Positions 1 through 11,684 of a stretch of DNA of 64,000 nucleotides are shown piece by piece. Position numbers and translations under genes: made by a program. The stretch comes from Cyclospora cayetanensis (Eukaryota; Apicomplexa; Conoidasida; Eucoccidiorida; Eimeriidae), in NCBI RefSeq assembly GCF_002999335.1, contig NW_020312159.1, forward strand, positions 62,001 through 126,000, given 5' to 3'. Under the pieces are notes generated by a model. It saw only the letters and a program-made list of their open reading frames with translations. It searched no databases and was not told where the DNA came from. Position 1 is the stretch's first letter; the number at the start of each line of letters is the position of its first letter.

Positions 1-1489
1 TGTTCCTGCTTGCGCACTGGGCCACGCTAGACATAGCCGCTTTACGCTGCACCAGCTAGATTATTTTGAAAACTGGAAAATAATAAATTATTTGATTTAA
101 TTGTTCGTGTAGCCTGGATTTTGCAAAGTGCGCAGAATGCGTAGTCATACTAAAACTCTTTCTATAACACTAGTCATGCTTAGCTAAAAGGAAGCAAGGA
201 AGTCATCGACTGCTTTAATTGTCCAAAAGTATTGCTTATTGCAGAGTAGTCTAAGCTCGATACTAGCTGACTCAATGTGTATGCGTGTGCGCTAGATGCT
301 GTGTACAAGCCGCCGTGAATGCTTGGAGGACTTCGATGGTACAGCTACAAGCATCCTAGCTCTCCCTCTCCCCTCTAAGGGGCACTGGCAGGGAAAGGCG
401 GAAGTTATTTCGAAAACATTTCATAGCGCTTTATTAGGTTTGTAGTGAGTTGTAAGTAAAATGGCTTTCTAGGGACACATGGCCGTAATGGCACATTGCA
501 ACACATGGTTCACTCAGCTGTCTCCAGCTCACTGACTGCCTGTGGATACAATTGGATGCAACGTTTCCCTACAGCAGTCCTCTAGCCTTCATAACGTTAT
601 TTAGAATTCAACAACGTATTGTTTCGTAGGAACCCAGAGAAACCCCAAGCGATAGAACTTTGCGATGGCACAACGCTTGTTGTGGCTGCAGGGGCCAGCC
701 TGCAGGCCGATGGGAACACACTAGCTTTATATCTGGTGAAAAATCTACTTTTCACCCGATAGAGAGCTGGCAGATGCTTTGATGACGGTTTCCAGTGCAA
801 AAATGTGTGATGGCTTTTAAGAATGGACAGGCACACGAAAAAATTCAGGAGCCCGGTGGAGATGTTGTGTTCCCAGATGAAGAGAAACAAGTGCTCATTG
901 CTACATGCTTCTTGAATAATTAAGCCCTTCATTGTTTTTTTTCAATGTAGAACTCGTCTGCCTACAGGTACTAATGCAATTCAAGCTGCCAACCAAGCCC
1001 TGACTCGCTGGTTTTTGATCAGTTGAACAGCAAGCCTTGGAAGAGCCAAGACAGCCTTACCACGGGAATCTAGCAATAAATTGGTATGCCGATATATAAA
1101 AAGCTTTGGGTAGCAAAAAAATGAACGTAGGCGACCAGCTGCTCTATAGGCGGCATGTCGCCAGGGTCCAATCAAATGGTCCCAGGGCAGGCAGCGACTT
1201 AACAATTTAAACTGTCGACATGTCATTCGTTTACAGGTGATGAATTTCTTGAAATTTCAGGGGCGCATTAGCGCGGCTTCTGCATCTTTGGCTAAGAAAA
1301 AGAGCCAAATCCGGATTTGGAGCCTCTGAATGTCGGAAGTATGCGAAACGCCCTCAACTACTGTCGAAAGTGTACAAGGACAGGAAGCTAGAGGGAACCG
1401 GGGCTTCTGAGCAAACCCAGGCAGCCGCTCCAACAATGCACACGCTTGTAGTGTCAAAGTTGCGCCATATATTCAGAATTCCATGCTCA
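1..1489. other. No gene recognised
   Basis: Only short open frames occur here on either strand. None has a recognisable domain, and no pair of frames joins across plausible splice sites. The stretch is moderately AT-rich with no CAG-type repeats, like the rest of the left half of the window. Confidence 0.5.
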
Positions 1490-3500
1490 TGCAAAGAGCC
1501 AAAGAACCAGAATTACCCGACTTGGCCCAGCGGCAGAAAACTACTTGGCGAGCAAAGAAGGCCCATCAAATGAACGTCAAGCCCCCAAGTCGGATTGTGG
1601 CGCAGTGAAGGGGGCCACGGAGGATACCGTTGCCGTTAAGAACTCACAATGAGTCATACTTAGGACGATGAACATGCAAGTCAATTTCTCAAGAGCTGTT
1701 AGAGTGACTTGGCCACTAATAGGAAGTGGGTTCTTTGTCCGAGGCGGCACAATTTAGTCTGCCTGTTCACTCGTCATCACTGTCCCTAGGAGTCAGGTTT
1801 GCTGAAGGGCGGCACAACTCCATGATTGGTGGCGCTAATACACTCAATTATTGCTCTGAACTAGATTTGGTCTCTACCAGCAGTGCCGTGACTTTCCATG
1901 TAGGACCTTTGCAGCATGGCATAGCCCTAGGTATGCTGTGGGTAAGTCAATGGAGGACGTGCATGCAACCCTAGCAGCGTCCTGTGTGCGACGTGCCATT
2001 TGTCGTGCCAGGAAGCTCTAGGAAGAACCAACTCTTAGGCGGGGTAGAGTCGATGCTTCAACAAGATGACGCAGAGTTTTTATAGGGGTGGTTTAGCAAT
2101 GCAGTAAGAAACCCTGCTTTGTACAACCAGTGCGTTTTACTCGCGCTGCAACTGGAGTTCTACCAATGTTCTGGATCGAACCTTCTAGCTAAGAGCACCC
2201 CGAAAGGGCGAATAACAAGGAGGAGTTCGCAGATATGATAAATACTAACGAGCTCCCGGCAGGCTGGTAACCTGATGTTCATTTGTCCCACCGTGTTTAA
2301 GCTAGTCCCTGGAGCAGCCCAAAGTTATATTTAGGCTTCGTGGTACCGGACAGCCCCGTAGTATGAATAGGAGCTTAGCGAGAATACGGAGTACTAGCTT
2401 AAAAGGCACAGCTCAGCTGTAGACCCGTATTCTGGGCATTACCCGATGGTGATGCAGCAAATGGCCGAAAGTTGCTGCATGTGCACTAACTGTAGGCTTC
2501 TGCAAAAGACTACTAAGATGTACAAGGTTCCGATGCTCATGTTGGCGAATCACTTGACGAACTCCACCTACCAAAACCCTACTCTCGACATTTGACCCCG
2601 TCATGTGAATACCCGTTCACCCAAATGACAAGCGCAAAGCGGTGCTCCACACTCTCACTCCCCAAAATTAAGTATAACTATGTGCCTACGGGTTAATTCA
2701 TACCCAAGTTGAACTGCCGCGGCAACTGAACCGAGATTTAGATGAGCCTTTCAGGAAGGTCTGGTTGACTGCTTACGTGGATGACGTCTTAGTAAAAACC
2801 AAAATACTCACCAGCATTTACAGCACCTACAACGTGCGCTACAGCTGTAACGGGACAAAAAGGGGTTACCAAGGCACGCAAGTGTTTATCTACATGGGAA
2901 ACGTCGTGCCTTCGGGATTCTACTCTACGTTCGAGCTGCAGAAACTGAGCCAGATCCGGCGAAGTTAGGAAAAATCAACGCATGTTCTCTAACTTCAGGC
3001 ATCCTCACAAACGCTGAGAAGTTCCATGGTCTTGCGTCGGAGTATATTTAATTTCTAGGTGTTTCCGAATTGCTACTTCTTTAACTGATTTACTTTAAAA
3101 GGCATTATTTGACCTCGACAGAGATTTATGTGACCCTGAGGACAACAAGACCCTTTTTTTCCAGTACAAGCTGCTAATGGCCTAGCGCTCGCTACTATTC
3201 TTTCCTAACAGGCTAATGGCCTTCCGACGCACCAAACAATTGATTGTTAGGCTCATAACTTCATCGAAATTGAAACCCAGTATTCATCAAGGAAAAAGAA
3301 ACTCTGTGAGGCGTTGTGGGGCTTGAAAAAACATCCAGCACTTTTTGTATGGGATTTATTTCAGTTTCTCAACCGGAAGTCGGACTTTGACATGTTAAGC
3401 AGACTCTTCAGGTCATTAAAAATCCTAGAGCTATATACTGACGTAAGAGGCACAAGCAGTATGACTTTAGAGTACTACCTGTCACGTTCTTCACCCGCGT
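1490..3500 (+). mobile_element. Decayed Ty3/gypsy-like retroelement (gag tail, protease, reverse transcriptase, RNase H edge)
   Basis: The pieces lie in Ty3/gypsy order on the plus strand but in different frames with stops between them. Around 1491–1575 there is a stretch resembling the end of a gag zinc-knuckle region. At 1815–1974 there is a retropepsin-like block: a Gly-Ala-Asn site where the usual Asp-Thr-Gly is lost, followed by VGPLQHGIALGMLWVSQW, which resembles the conserved LGM-x-WL end of the protease. At 2680–2968 one frame reads a degraded PFGL/NAP-type segment, then AYVDDVLVKTK (the RT catalytic YVDD box) and a later block resembling the LGH-V-S-x-x-G segment. At 3314–3490 there is a weaker match to the RT/RNase H connection (FVWD, then LYTD). 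The element is clearly non-functional: frameshifts, internal stops and a missing protease aspartate. No intact LTR pair was found. The family assignment is from motif reading only. Confidence 0.7.
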
Positions 3501-3553
3501 GATCGTTCACCTGCGTAGTTGCCTCCTGAGAACCACTATAAGCCACGGTTGTA

Positions 3554-4220
3554 GCCTCAAGCCTTGTGAACACGATGGGGTAGCAAGAGTCTTCAGTGCT
3601 GGCTGAGTGCGCGCATGTGGAGATCCCAAACTCGATGACCACTCTTCTTTATCTCCACAGCCCGTGCTGAACATTATATCATAATAAAGAGCTTATACTT
3701 TTCCAGTTTCGCAGATCGATGTGATAAGTCCAAAATCGTGCCGTAAGACCAATCTTGGCCTTCATTCGTTCATGCTCAGTGGGCCGGCTGCAGCATCCAT
3801 GTAAGTCTGATCCCAGCATCTATATCAAGAAAATTTGTCACCAGGACGCATTTAACGCTTTAATGCGATGCTGAACTTTGCGCACAATTAAGGGGTAACG
3901 ACCCTTTCGTCGTCAATGAGTATCGTTGCCTACACTTCAGCGTGCAAGCCAAGCTGGAGCTTCAAGGACCCTCTCAATTAGCTCAATGGAAGTGGATGCA
4001 GTCCCAGCCAGAAAGCAGCTAGCGGACAGTAAGTTCTGTTAGCCACTCATTTGTCAGCCTTTATCATAATTGAGCTCAGTCTTCTTGTTGAGCTCAGCCA
4101 TGGAGAAACAGTACGCAATTATGACACGACCTGGAATAACATCCTTAATCACAAGTAATGACCTCTAGTAATCTTTTTGAGGTTATGATATGAAACTATC
4201 ATACACCCGTGGTCGCCTTA
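3554..4220 (+). repeat. Left arm of a long inverted repeat
   Basis: This stretch reappears reverse-complemented at about 7570–8145. In the core (3743–about 3990, against 7708–7955 on the other strand) I count only about five mismatches in roughly 250 bases. Toward both ends the arms are clearly more diverged, with small indels. There is no open frame of note. The arm starts just after the Ty3/gypsy relic, so it could be a terminal or internal piece of that element in two orientations. I see no TG..CA ends that would settle it as an LTR. Confidence 0.85.
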
Positions 4221-7200
4221 TTTAATGGCTAAGGGACCTGATGGACTATGGGCGTTCAGGGCCCCTGATCTACATGCTTTTTTATTCAGATCTCGCATGC
4301 AGCTGCAAAGAAATCAACTGGAGTGATATCTTGGATCTAGGTCATTTAAACCACGCGATCGGCATATTGCTGAGCCACAAAGGTTTCAACGTATCGGACG
4401 TGCAATACAGCCTCAAGAGGCCTTTCTGACTTGTAGAGGTTCCAGTGCTCTGCTGTATAATGGTTATTAGGAAACCAGCGCACGTAAGGGCCCTCATCAA
4501 ATCATGAACGAGATTGTGATTATAGTATTCAACCCTGTAGAGCATAGCAACGTCCGTGAGGGTGTGTAATGTTAAGTGTTATGCATTGATTCGTTCAATT
4601 TCTCCTAATATTGCTCAATCACTTCAACTGAAATAAGGAATTCCCCAAAACATTAATGCTCTCATGAAAGTGGCCATATGCAGGCCCGTGCATACCATGG
4701 CTTCTCTCGTGAAAGCTGAAGCAAACAATATTTGTGCACTCCATCAAAGTTCGCTGTAGTGAAATACTTAGCCCCGAAATACTTATAAAAACCAATTGGA
4801 AAGCTATCAAGTGGTGCCATCCTTCTGTGCCCTCGCCCCTCAGAATTTTTGGATAAGGGACGACAGCTGACTAGGATGCGTATATATCTACCCCCTCAAA
4901 CTCAAAGCATTTACAGTTAGTCACGCTCGGCAACAAGCGCATTGGGCACACAATATTGATTGTTATCGAACTGATTGAACGCTGCTCTGCAAGAAACGGG
5001 ATACACGAACCGCCAAACTAACTAGTCGATTCTTGAATAATTTTTATTCCAACATAGTGTACCAGAATATGCCGACGTGCTGCAGAGCCCGTCATATCTT
5101 TCGCCAGCCCCTTTCTCATGCGCATTTATATTGGCACACCTTCAAGTTCCTTGGCTGTCCGTTGATACAGGCTATTCAGGCCGGTGGAAAAGATATATCC
5201 TATCTATAGTACAGATGCAGACATCTGTACGGACTCTCTAGCGTAGAGTCTTGAATACTGCCAAAGGCAGATATATTCTAAATCAACCCAGCTGTCCCTC
5301 GGTGGCTGTAGCGCGCCCCTGTACTACAAAGACAGCATAATGTGGGGGACAGTGACTCGTGTGTAAAAGGCTTCCCAGGCGGGACGAAAGATCACATGCC
5401 CTTTCTTCACGGCATCCATGCTTCCTCGCAAGCGCACCTGGAAACCATTTACCACTTACCTGATGCGTGTACGCACCTGGCAGGCGTCTCTAGTTGCAGT
5501 CTCCTAGCTTGCAAGGGCACAGATTCAAGTGGCCCCTCCGAGGCTCGTTCAGTAGGACTGAGTTCTGTAGGTCTGATAAGTGGATCTGGGATCTGGTGTA
5601 AGGTGTACAACTGACTGTCCAGTAAAAGTTAAATTCCCAGCTAGAGGACGAACACGTCTGTTCACTACTTTCTTGACACTCTTCAGGCAGGCAGAAAAAG
5701 TAGAAGTCAATGCACCTTGGGGGAAGGTTACTGGGAATTCTTGTGTCATTGGCCATAGCGGCTAAGGCTGTACATCAAAAAGAGATTAAAAGTCTTCCAC
5801 AGGCGACGCAAACCCCCGCAACTGCTCCCACACGTCAATTACTGGGGCGGTGTTTTCCACCCTATTTCGCCAAAACGTGTCACCCAGGGTAGCTTCGTTG
5901 ATCCGCAAATCTAGAATTTACTACTTTCATGCCTCCCATTAGGATTCTCCGCTTCCAGACGTGTTGCTGGCCTGCACGGCAAAGTCCTCGAATGCTGCGG
6001 TGAGTTCTAAGGCTTTTCAGGAAGTCAATATTGATAGTCCTGCGACACCTCCAACTTTAGAGATATCGATAAAATAAGAAAGTTCATTGTTTTTGAGCGA
6101 TTGGCAACTGACCTTACTTATCTGGCCGCAAACGACTTCGTCTGGTCACCCTCTGAAGCACCGTGTACAAAAGCTCGCTGTTCCACCAATACCACGTCTC
6201 CAAGCTTCAGACACGCAGCCAACCGCCGCTTATCATTTTTATGTGTTTGTCTCTCTTGAGCTTTGCACATACATTCGTGTACAGTAGCCGGCTGTTCTCT
6301 GATTCCACCTCTGCTAGTGGCTACCACATCCAGGCTTGGATTGGAGGGAGACTTCTCAGGGCCAACCAAGGATTTAGTAGCACAAAGGGGAGCCCAGTAC
6401 ACTGTTGCAATATGAATTAATATAGCGTGAGGAAGGATATCAAGCGAATTAATCGGACGTTCGTGAGCATAGAGTCACGAATGTTGCAGAAGGGTGTGGT
6501 TGGCGAGCTTATTCTGTCCTTTCGCCTAAGGGAGGTTCGCAGCGGTCAAATTATGGTCACTCTGTACGCAGGTCACAAAGGGACGGGTAAAATTTTGTAC
6601 TATAAACTCAGTTAGCACACGAGAAAAGCGAAACCTAGATACTTGGATTTGTGTGAAAATAGACACAAATATTGCAGAAAAGTGCGGTCGGTGCAATTTG
6701 CGTGCCTGTCTGCCTCACGGTGTTTCGCAGTGATCACATCTTGGCCAATGTATAGGTAATTCACCAAGGCACGCAAGGACGCACCAACGAAATTAGAGCT
6801 CCTATCCGTAATGATACTCCTAGAAAATCCGTGGGGGTTCTAGAAATTTTAACAATATTTCAGCGACTTTCTGAGCCAGGGCAGAGTTGGAACTAGGGAC
6901 GAGATCGGGCTTCTCTGCTAAGTCTGCGACATCGGCCTAAAATCTATTTTGGTTCTTGACACCTCTGGTAGTCCAACAGCAAAGTCCATAGTCAGGTAAG
7001 CTCGAATACTTCGGAGGCTTTGCAGCAGACTGGTCTAAGAACGTTGGGCGGCTTTAGCTGCTGACAATTGATGCATGACGAAGCAATACTCATCTGCGGG
7101 GATGCATCCGGGGTCACCGAATGGACCACGAGAGCGATTCTACCCTTGTGCGAGGCTTTGCATGGCCTACGAATGCATGATTATGTGCTTTGAACAAAAA

Positions 7201-7569
7201 GGCACTACTGAGCGAAGTCAAAAATGTCGGAGCACAGAATCCACCCCTGATTTTAAATTTTAGAAAGCCAGCTTCAATTTGTTAGTGGTGGATCTGGTGT
7301 CATTCTGAATCGTGGCAATAAGAGCACATGCACGTTGTCAACGTACAAGACGCGTGGTGTCTTGATGGGGAGTTGGAAATATCAGACAAAAGCGGCTGTG
7401 CTGCAGAACAATGAGCAGCTGTAACGTCTCTAGATTGTTTAAAAGCAGCACAATTCGACTTAACACTGCATACGGCTAATTTCTAGCAGATTCACACGCG
7501 GTGTGATTACTAACACATATAGAACTAAGGACCCTGAACGCTCAAAGTCTACCAGGGCCCTCAGCCACT
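4221..7569. other. Spacer between inverted-repeat arms; no gene recognised
   Basis: About 3.35 kb with only short frames (maximum about 90 codons) on both strands and none with a recognisable domain. A pair of overlapping frames around 5490–5890 and one at 6427–6615 have no motif I know. It could be the decayed interior of a mobile element, but I cannot show this. Confidence 0.4.
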
Positions 7570-8145
7570 AGTAGGTCAACCACGGGTATATGGCAGTTTT
7601 ATATCATAACCTGATAAGGGCCGTGAGCGGTCACTACTTGTGATCAACGACGTCATTCCAGGATTTGTCATAATTGCGTGGGATCTCCCCATGGCGAATG
7701 CACCGCGTCCATTGGGCTAATTGAGGGGGTCCTTGAAGCTCCAGCTTGGCTTGCACGCTGAAGTGTAGGCAACGATACTCATTGACGACGGAACGGTCGT
7801 TACCCCTTAATTGTGCGCAAAGTTCAGCATCGCATTAAAGCGTTAAATGCGTCCTGGTGACAAATTTTCTTGATATAGATGCTGGGATCAGACTTACATG
7901 GGTGCTGCAGCCGGCCCACTGAGCATGAACGAATGAAGGCCAAGATTGGTCTTACGATGCGTTGTTGGACTAATCACATCGATCTGCGAAACTGGAAAAG
8001 TATAAGCTCTTTATTATGATATAAAATTCAGCAGAGGTTGGGGAGATAAAGAAGAGTGGTCATCGAGTTTGGGATCTCCACATGCGCGCACTTGGCCAGC
8101 ACTGAAGACTCTTGCTATCCTATCATGTTGGCGAGGCTTGAGGCG
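7570..8145 (-). repeat. Right arm of a long inverted repeat
   Basis: Reverse complement of the arm at 3554–4220. The nearly identical core is 7708–7955. The outer part (7956–8145) matches the beginning of the left arm with scattered differences and small indels. The unequal divergence along the arm suggests either selection or gene conversion in the core. Confidence 0.85.
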
Positions 8146-10200
8146 GCATTAAAGATCATCAGTAGGTGCCGTTACAAAGTGTGCTGTCGTTGGGGGGCTT
8201 TTATGTATGGAGAGAGGCCCTAGGCAGAGAATCTACCTAATGTAGAATTGCGGCGCCCCTTTGGGGCGAGGGTGAGTTTTAAAGGGCCTTTTTGTCGATC
8301 TATTGGGGCCATACCCCGCCGAATAGTGGTTACAGGTGGGGTTTTCAAATCAGGGACACCGCAGGACCACAAGGAACTTTGAGAAAAACTATTTAGAGTA
8401 TGTTTTAAAGATGTTGCCTATCTCTGTTCCTACTGCAAGGTTTTAGCATGAGGGCCAAGCGAACAGCTGGTCTGTACGCCGCTGCATGCTGTACAGATGG
8501 GAAGCAATCACTCACTGCACCTGTACAAGGTAACTAAATGGAAAGGCTCACTGTATTCTTCCTTATCGTATGGAGCCAAACGTACTTTTCAACGAATCCA
8601 ATATACGGACAGCGAACCCAAGCAGTCAGTCATACACAAAATTACATATTCCCACAGACTAAAAACTCTGTATGTCTGCCTTAATCTGTCTTTTTGGCCC
8701 TTGGAAGAGGAAAACAAGTATACTTCAGAGGTTTTGATAGGTGTTGGGGGCTGAGAGCGTCCTTATGAAGTTCCCAGGAAGAGCAGTACATCGAGTATGT
8801 CAGGCCATGTAGCTCGCCAAGCTAAACAAAAGGTCTCTCGTGCATCATTGTACCTGTAGTGCTTACTTAATCATCGACTGACTGTTAAACAGCTGTTACA
8901 TTGTGCTCGCTGCATAGCGGGGGCTGCCCCTATGCTACAAGAATGCATACCTCCTGACCGCGCCCCATTTCACTGGAAGCGACAATGTTGCCAATGCATG
9001 AATCTTCCAGAGAGGGCCGCGAATAACGCCTTTACTGTCCTCTTTTCTTGAGGCCGGAGCCTTTTGTATTGAACGCCTAGAGACAGGAAAACTCTTTGGA
9101 ATGTTGTTGAATCTCTTAGCTGGACTAAGCCGCTGGGAACTATCATGTGGAGGTTCTGTAAGTACCGTTATGGAGCCCAACACTGCATCCTCGAAGCCTC
9201 AAAACTGAATTTCTAATGAGCCCATCAGGTTGAGCAACTGAAGGAATTGAAAGGGAAGAGGGTGGGCGCGGCTATTCTGGGCAGCAACTACGGTTCTCTG
9301 ATCACAAATATATGTGATCATACAGACACCCAATACTCATCTGCATCTAATACTGAAAAGTTCTTAATAACCTTTTAGAAAGCCACTGAAAGCAGAAATA
9401 CGTACACAATGTGCTAGGGCCGGATGCAGGCAGGCGAATGGCGAGAGGTTTAATGTCCATGGAGATCTATGAGCAGTAAGTTCAAGGTCCAAAGTAACTT
9501 CAAATGTTTAAAAATGGCTCCTTCTGATCAAAGAGCGCAATAGTAATACAATGACTAGTAAGTCTCTTCCATAGTTTCATCCTATGCATGTCACAAATTG
9601 CCAGAAGGGTGGTGGACTGCTGGACGCAGAGTGAGTCCTTTTCAGTGTACGCTGTAGCAAGAGATGACACTCCTTTTGGTAGTGCTTAATTCATGTGTTT
9701 CACTTGCTGAACCTCTTCTTGGGGTCAACTTTCGCTTACCATGGGAACAACGGCACTGGCCGCGATATCGAGATGAGGGTCTCTAAAATTTGTGATTGAA
9801 AGAAAAGCCACGCTTGTTGAACGCCCGATATATTGCCTGAGAAATCATCATATTTTTCGCTATATTTATAGAAAAAGCACTCTTTTCTGGTCTCAGGCAG
9901 TCGGTAGAATCCGCTTACCCATCACCAACGCCACCAGAGAGACGCTGCACAGGTATGGAGTAGAGTATTTCCTTCATAGGATGAAGGTACTCAAACTCCA
10001 AATCCATGTAAATAGAGAAATCGATTTGTATTGACGCAATCGTTTTTGAGATTCGACAATCGGACCACTGTGTTGCACGGGATTGCCCTTCAGGTCCCGA
10101 ATAACTAGAAAATACGGTGCTGTGCTGCGCAACCCAATATGACTCCTCCAGAGTTCACGCAAGCCATCACAAATATGTAAATCTGGAGAGCCCTAAATAG
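8146..10200. other. No firm gene; possible upstream exons of the LRR gene
   Basis: Short frames only. A plus-strand frame at 9792–10034 ends with a leucine-spaced stretch (RMKVLKLQIH) that sits just before a possible donor (CAT|GTAAAT at about 10010). It could be an upstream leucine-rich-repeat exon of the gene that follows. Nothing else was recognised. Confidence 0.3.
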
Positions 10201-11684
10201 GACTCTTTGTGCCGCCGTCTGAGGTTAGGCGCAAACAGTTTGGCAGTTCAAATCCTAAGCACATCTCGGACTCGCATAGTGATTCGCCAGGCTCTCCCCT
10301 CTGGGGCGCATTCGAGTGTGCTGTCCGAGGTATTTTTGTAGGACATGTACTCATGATGGAAGCAGAGATAACCCCATCATGTTTTGTGTTCGACGAGCCT
10401 TTCACATCGCAAAGGCTACAACAGCTGCTCGACAGCGTGCAAAACGGAGCAGAGTTAGAAACAAGCGAAAAGGTCCCTCAGAAGGAAAGTGCTAGCAATA
10501 GTTTCCGTCAGTATTCTGTCAAGAATATGCAAGGCTTTCGGCATCTTCTGTTGGTCAATGCAGATCTGACCCCCAAGATACTTGAGCAAGTCGTGTGCGC
10601 AGTCGCATTTTCCAAGAGCCACCTTAAAAGCTCCTTGATCCATGTCGGTTGCCGACAGCCAAATCTCTCCTGTCAAGTGGCCAGATAAGGTAGTTGACTC
10701 TGTTTCCTGCCATTGTGTGTTCTGCTTACTTGACGAGTCTGCTGTTTCAGAAACGGAATACTGAGTAGCTGTCTTTCCCAGAGGCTGTTGAGCGTCTCCC
10801 TAGATGACAATGCTCTTGGAGAAGAAGCCGCTCCATCTGTTTTCAGGCTTTTGCAGCAAATTCCGAATTTGAGGGCAAGTCTTTCCTATATAGTTGCAGG
10901 CGGGCCATAGCAAATCTACCGCTGCAGAGTAGTCTCCCTTACTACTGTGCTACCCTTGGTTCCAGTCCTCTACTAAAAGTGTACGGTTGACTGCTGACCG
11001 GCCATTCATGTCACGTCGCTGTTTTGGGTATACACAGCCCCGAGGATGACCCGCTGTGTATGCTCGAGCAAAACGAATATATTAAAGAGGGCAAGCTCTA
11101 CTAGACTCGTACTTTGCTAAAATGTGCGCGAATACTCGTAGTTCAGCTACAGTGTTTGAATGGTTCTGTCTGTTCACTTCACTAGGTACTATCACTGAGA
11201 AATACTGGCATAACTGATGGTTTTCTGTCTCGCATTATTGGGTTTTGTGCTCAAATGAAGAAGAGAGACGAATCAATAATGGTAAGTGGATGCCCACCAA
11301 AATCCCAGCCACCCCGAATACAATTCAAGGATTGATATTGTCGGTGATTGGAAGCACTGACGTAACGTGGTGCCAGGCAATAAGGAAGCAATCAGATCGG
11401 TGTATACGGGATAATGATAATATCAAATAGCTTACTTAGCTCCGCTACCGCTGGCCTCATCGGGCTGTAGTGCTTCTACTAGCACTGCGAATGGACCTCA
11501 TACAGGTGAAGTCACTCGTCGTTCATTGTCGACACCAAAAGCTTTGTGTATTACGCAGATAGACGTGCGTAACAACGGGCTCCTTACCCCTAGAGGCGCA
11601 CTCGCCCTAGCTGCTGGGAAGTGTTTCTTTTCACAAGGCCTGAGAATTTTTAGCGACCTCCAACTACCTGAAGATAGCCATTAA
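10201..11684 (+). CDS. Leucine-rich-repeat protein (ribonuclease-inhibitor-like), partial multi-exon model
   Basis: Three plus-strand segments read as RNI-type leucine-rich repeats. The first, about 10201–10650, has no ATG start (its frame opens at an AG, AAATAG|GA) and ends with a repeat-like stretch containing HLLLVNADLTPKILEQVV. The second, within 10738–10878, contains LLSVSLDDNALGEEAAPSV then IPNLRA, which fits the LxxLxLxxNxLGxxG consensus closely. The third, 11542–11684, contains IDVRNNGLLTPRGALALA and ends in TAA. The join from the second to the third works in phase (GCA A|GTCTTT to CAAAAG|CTTTG). The join from the first to the second is unresolved. Upstream exons are likely missing from this model. 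Function is unknown; such repeats usually bind proteins. It could be a decaying gene rather than an active one. Confidence 0.45.

Noticed and set aside
2436..2600. CxxC-containing stretch (CCMCTNC, then QKTTKM) resembling an integrase zinc-binding end in the first Ty3/gypsy relic
   Set aside because: In Ty3/gypsy elements integrase follows RNase H, but this lies between protease and RT. The resemblance is short, so I did not call it.
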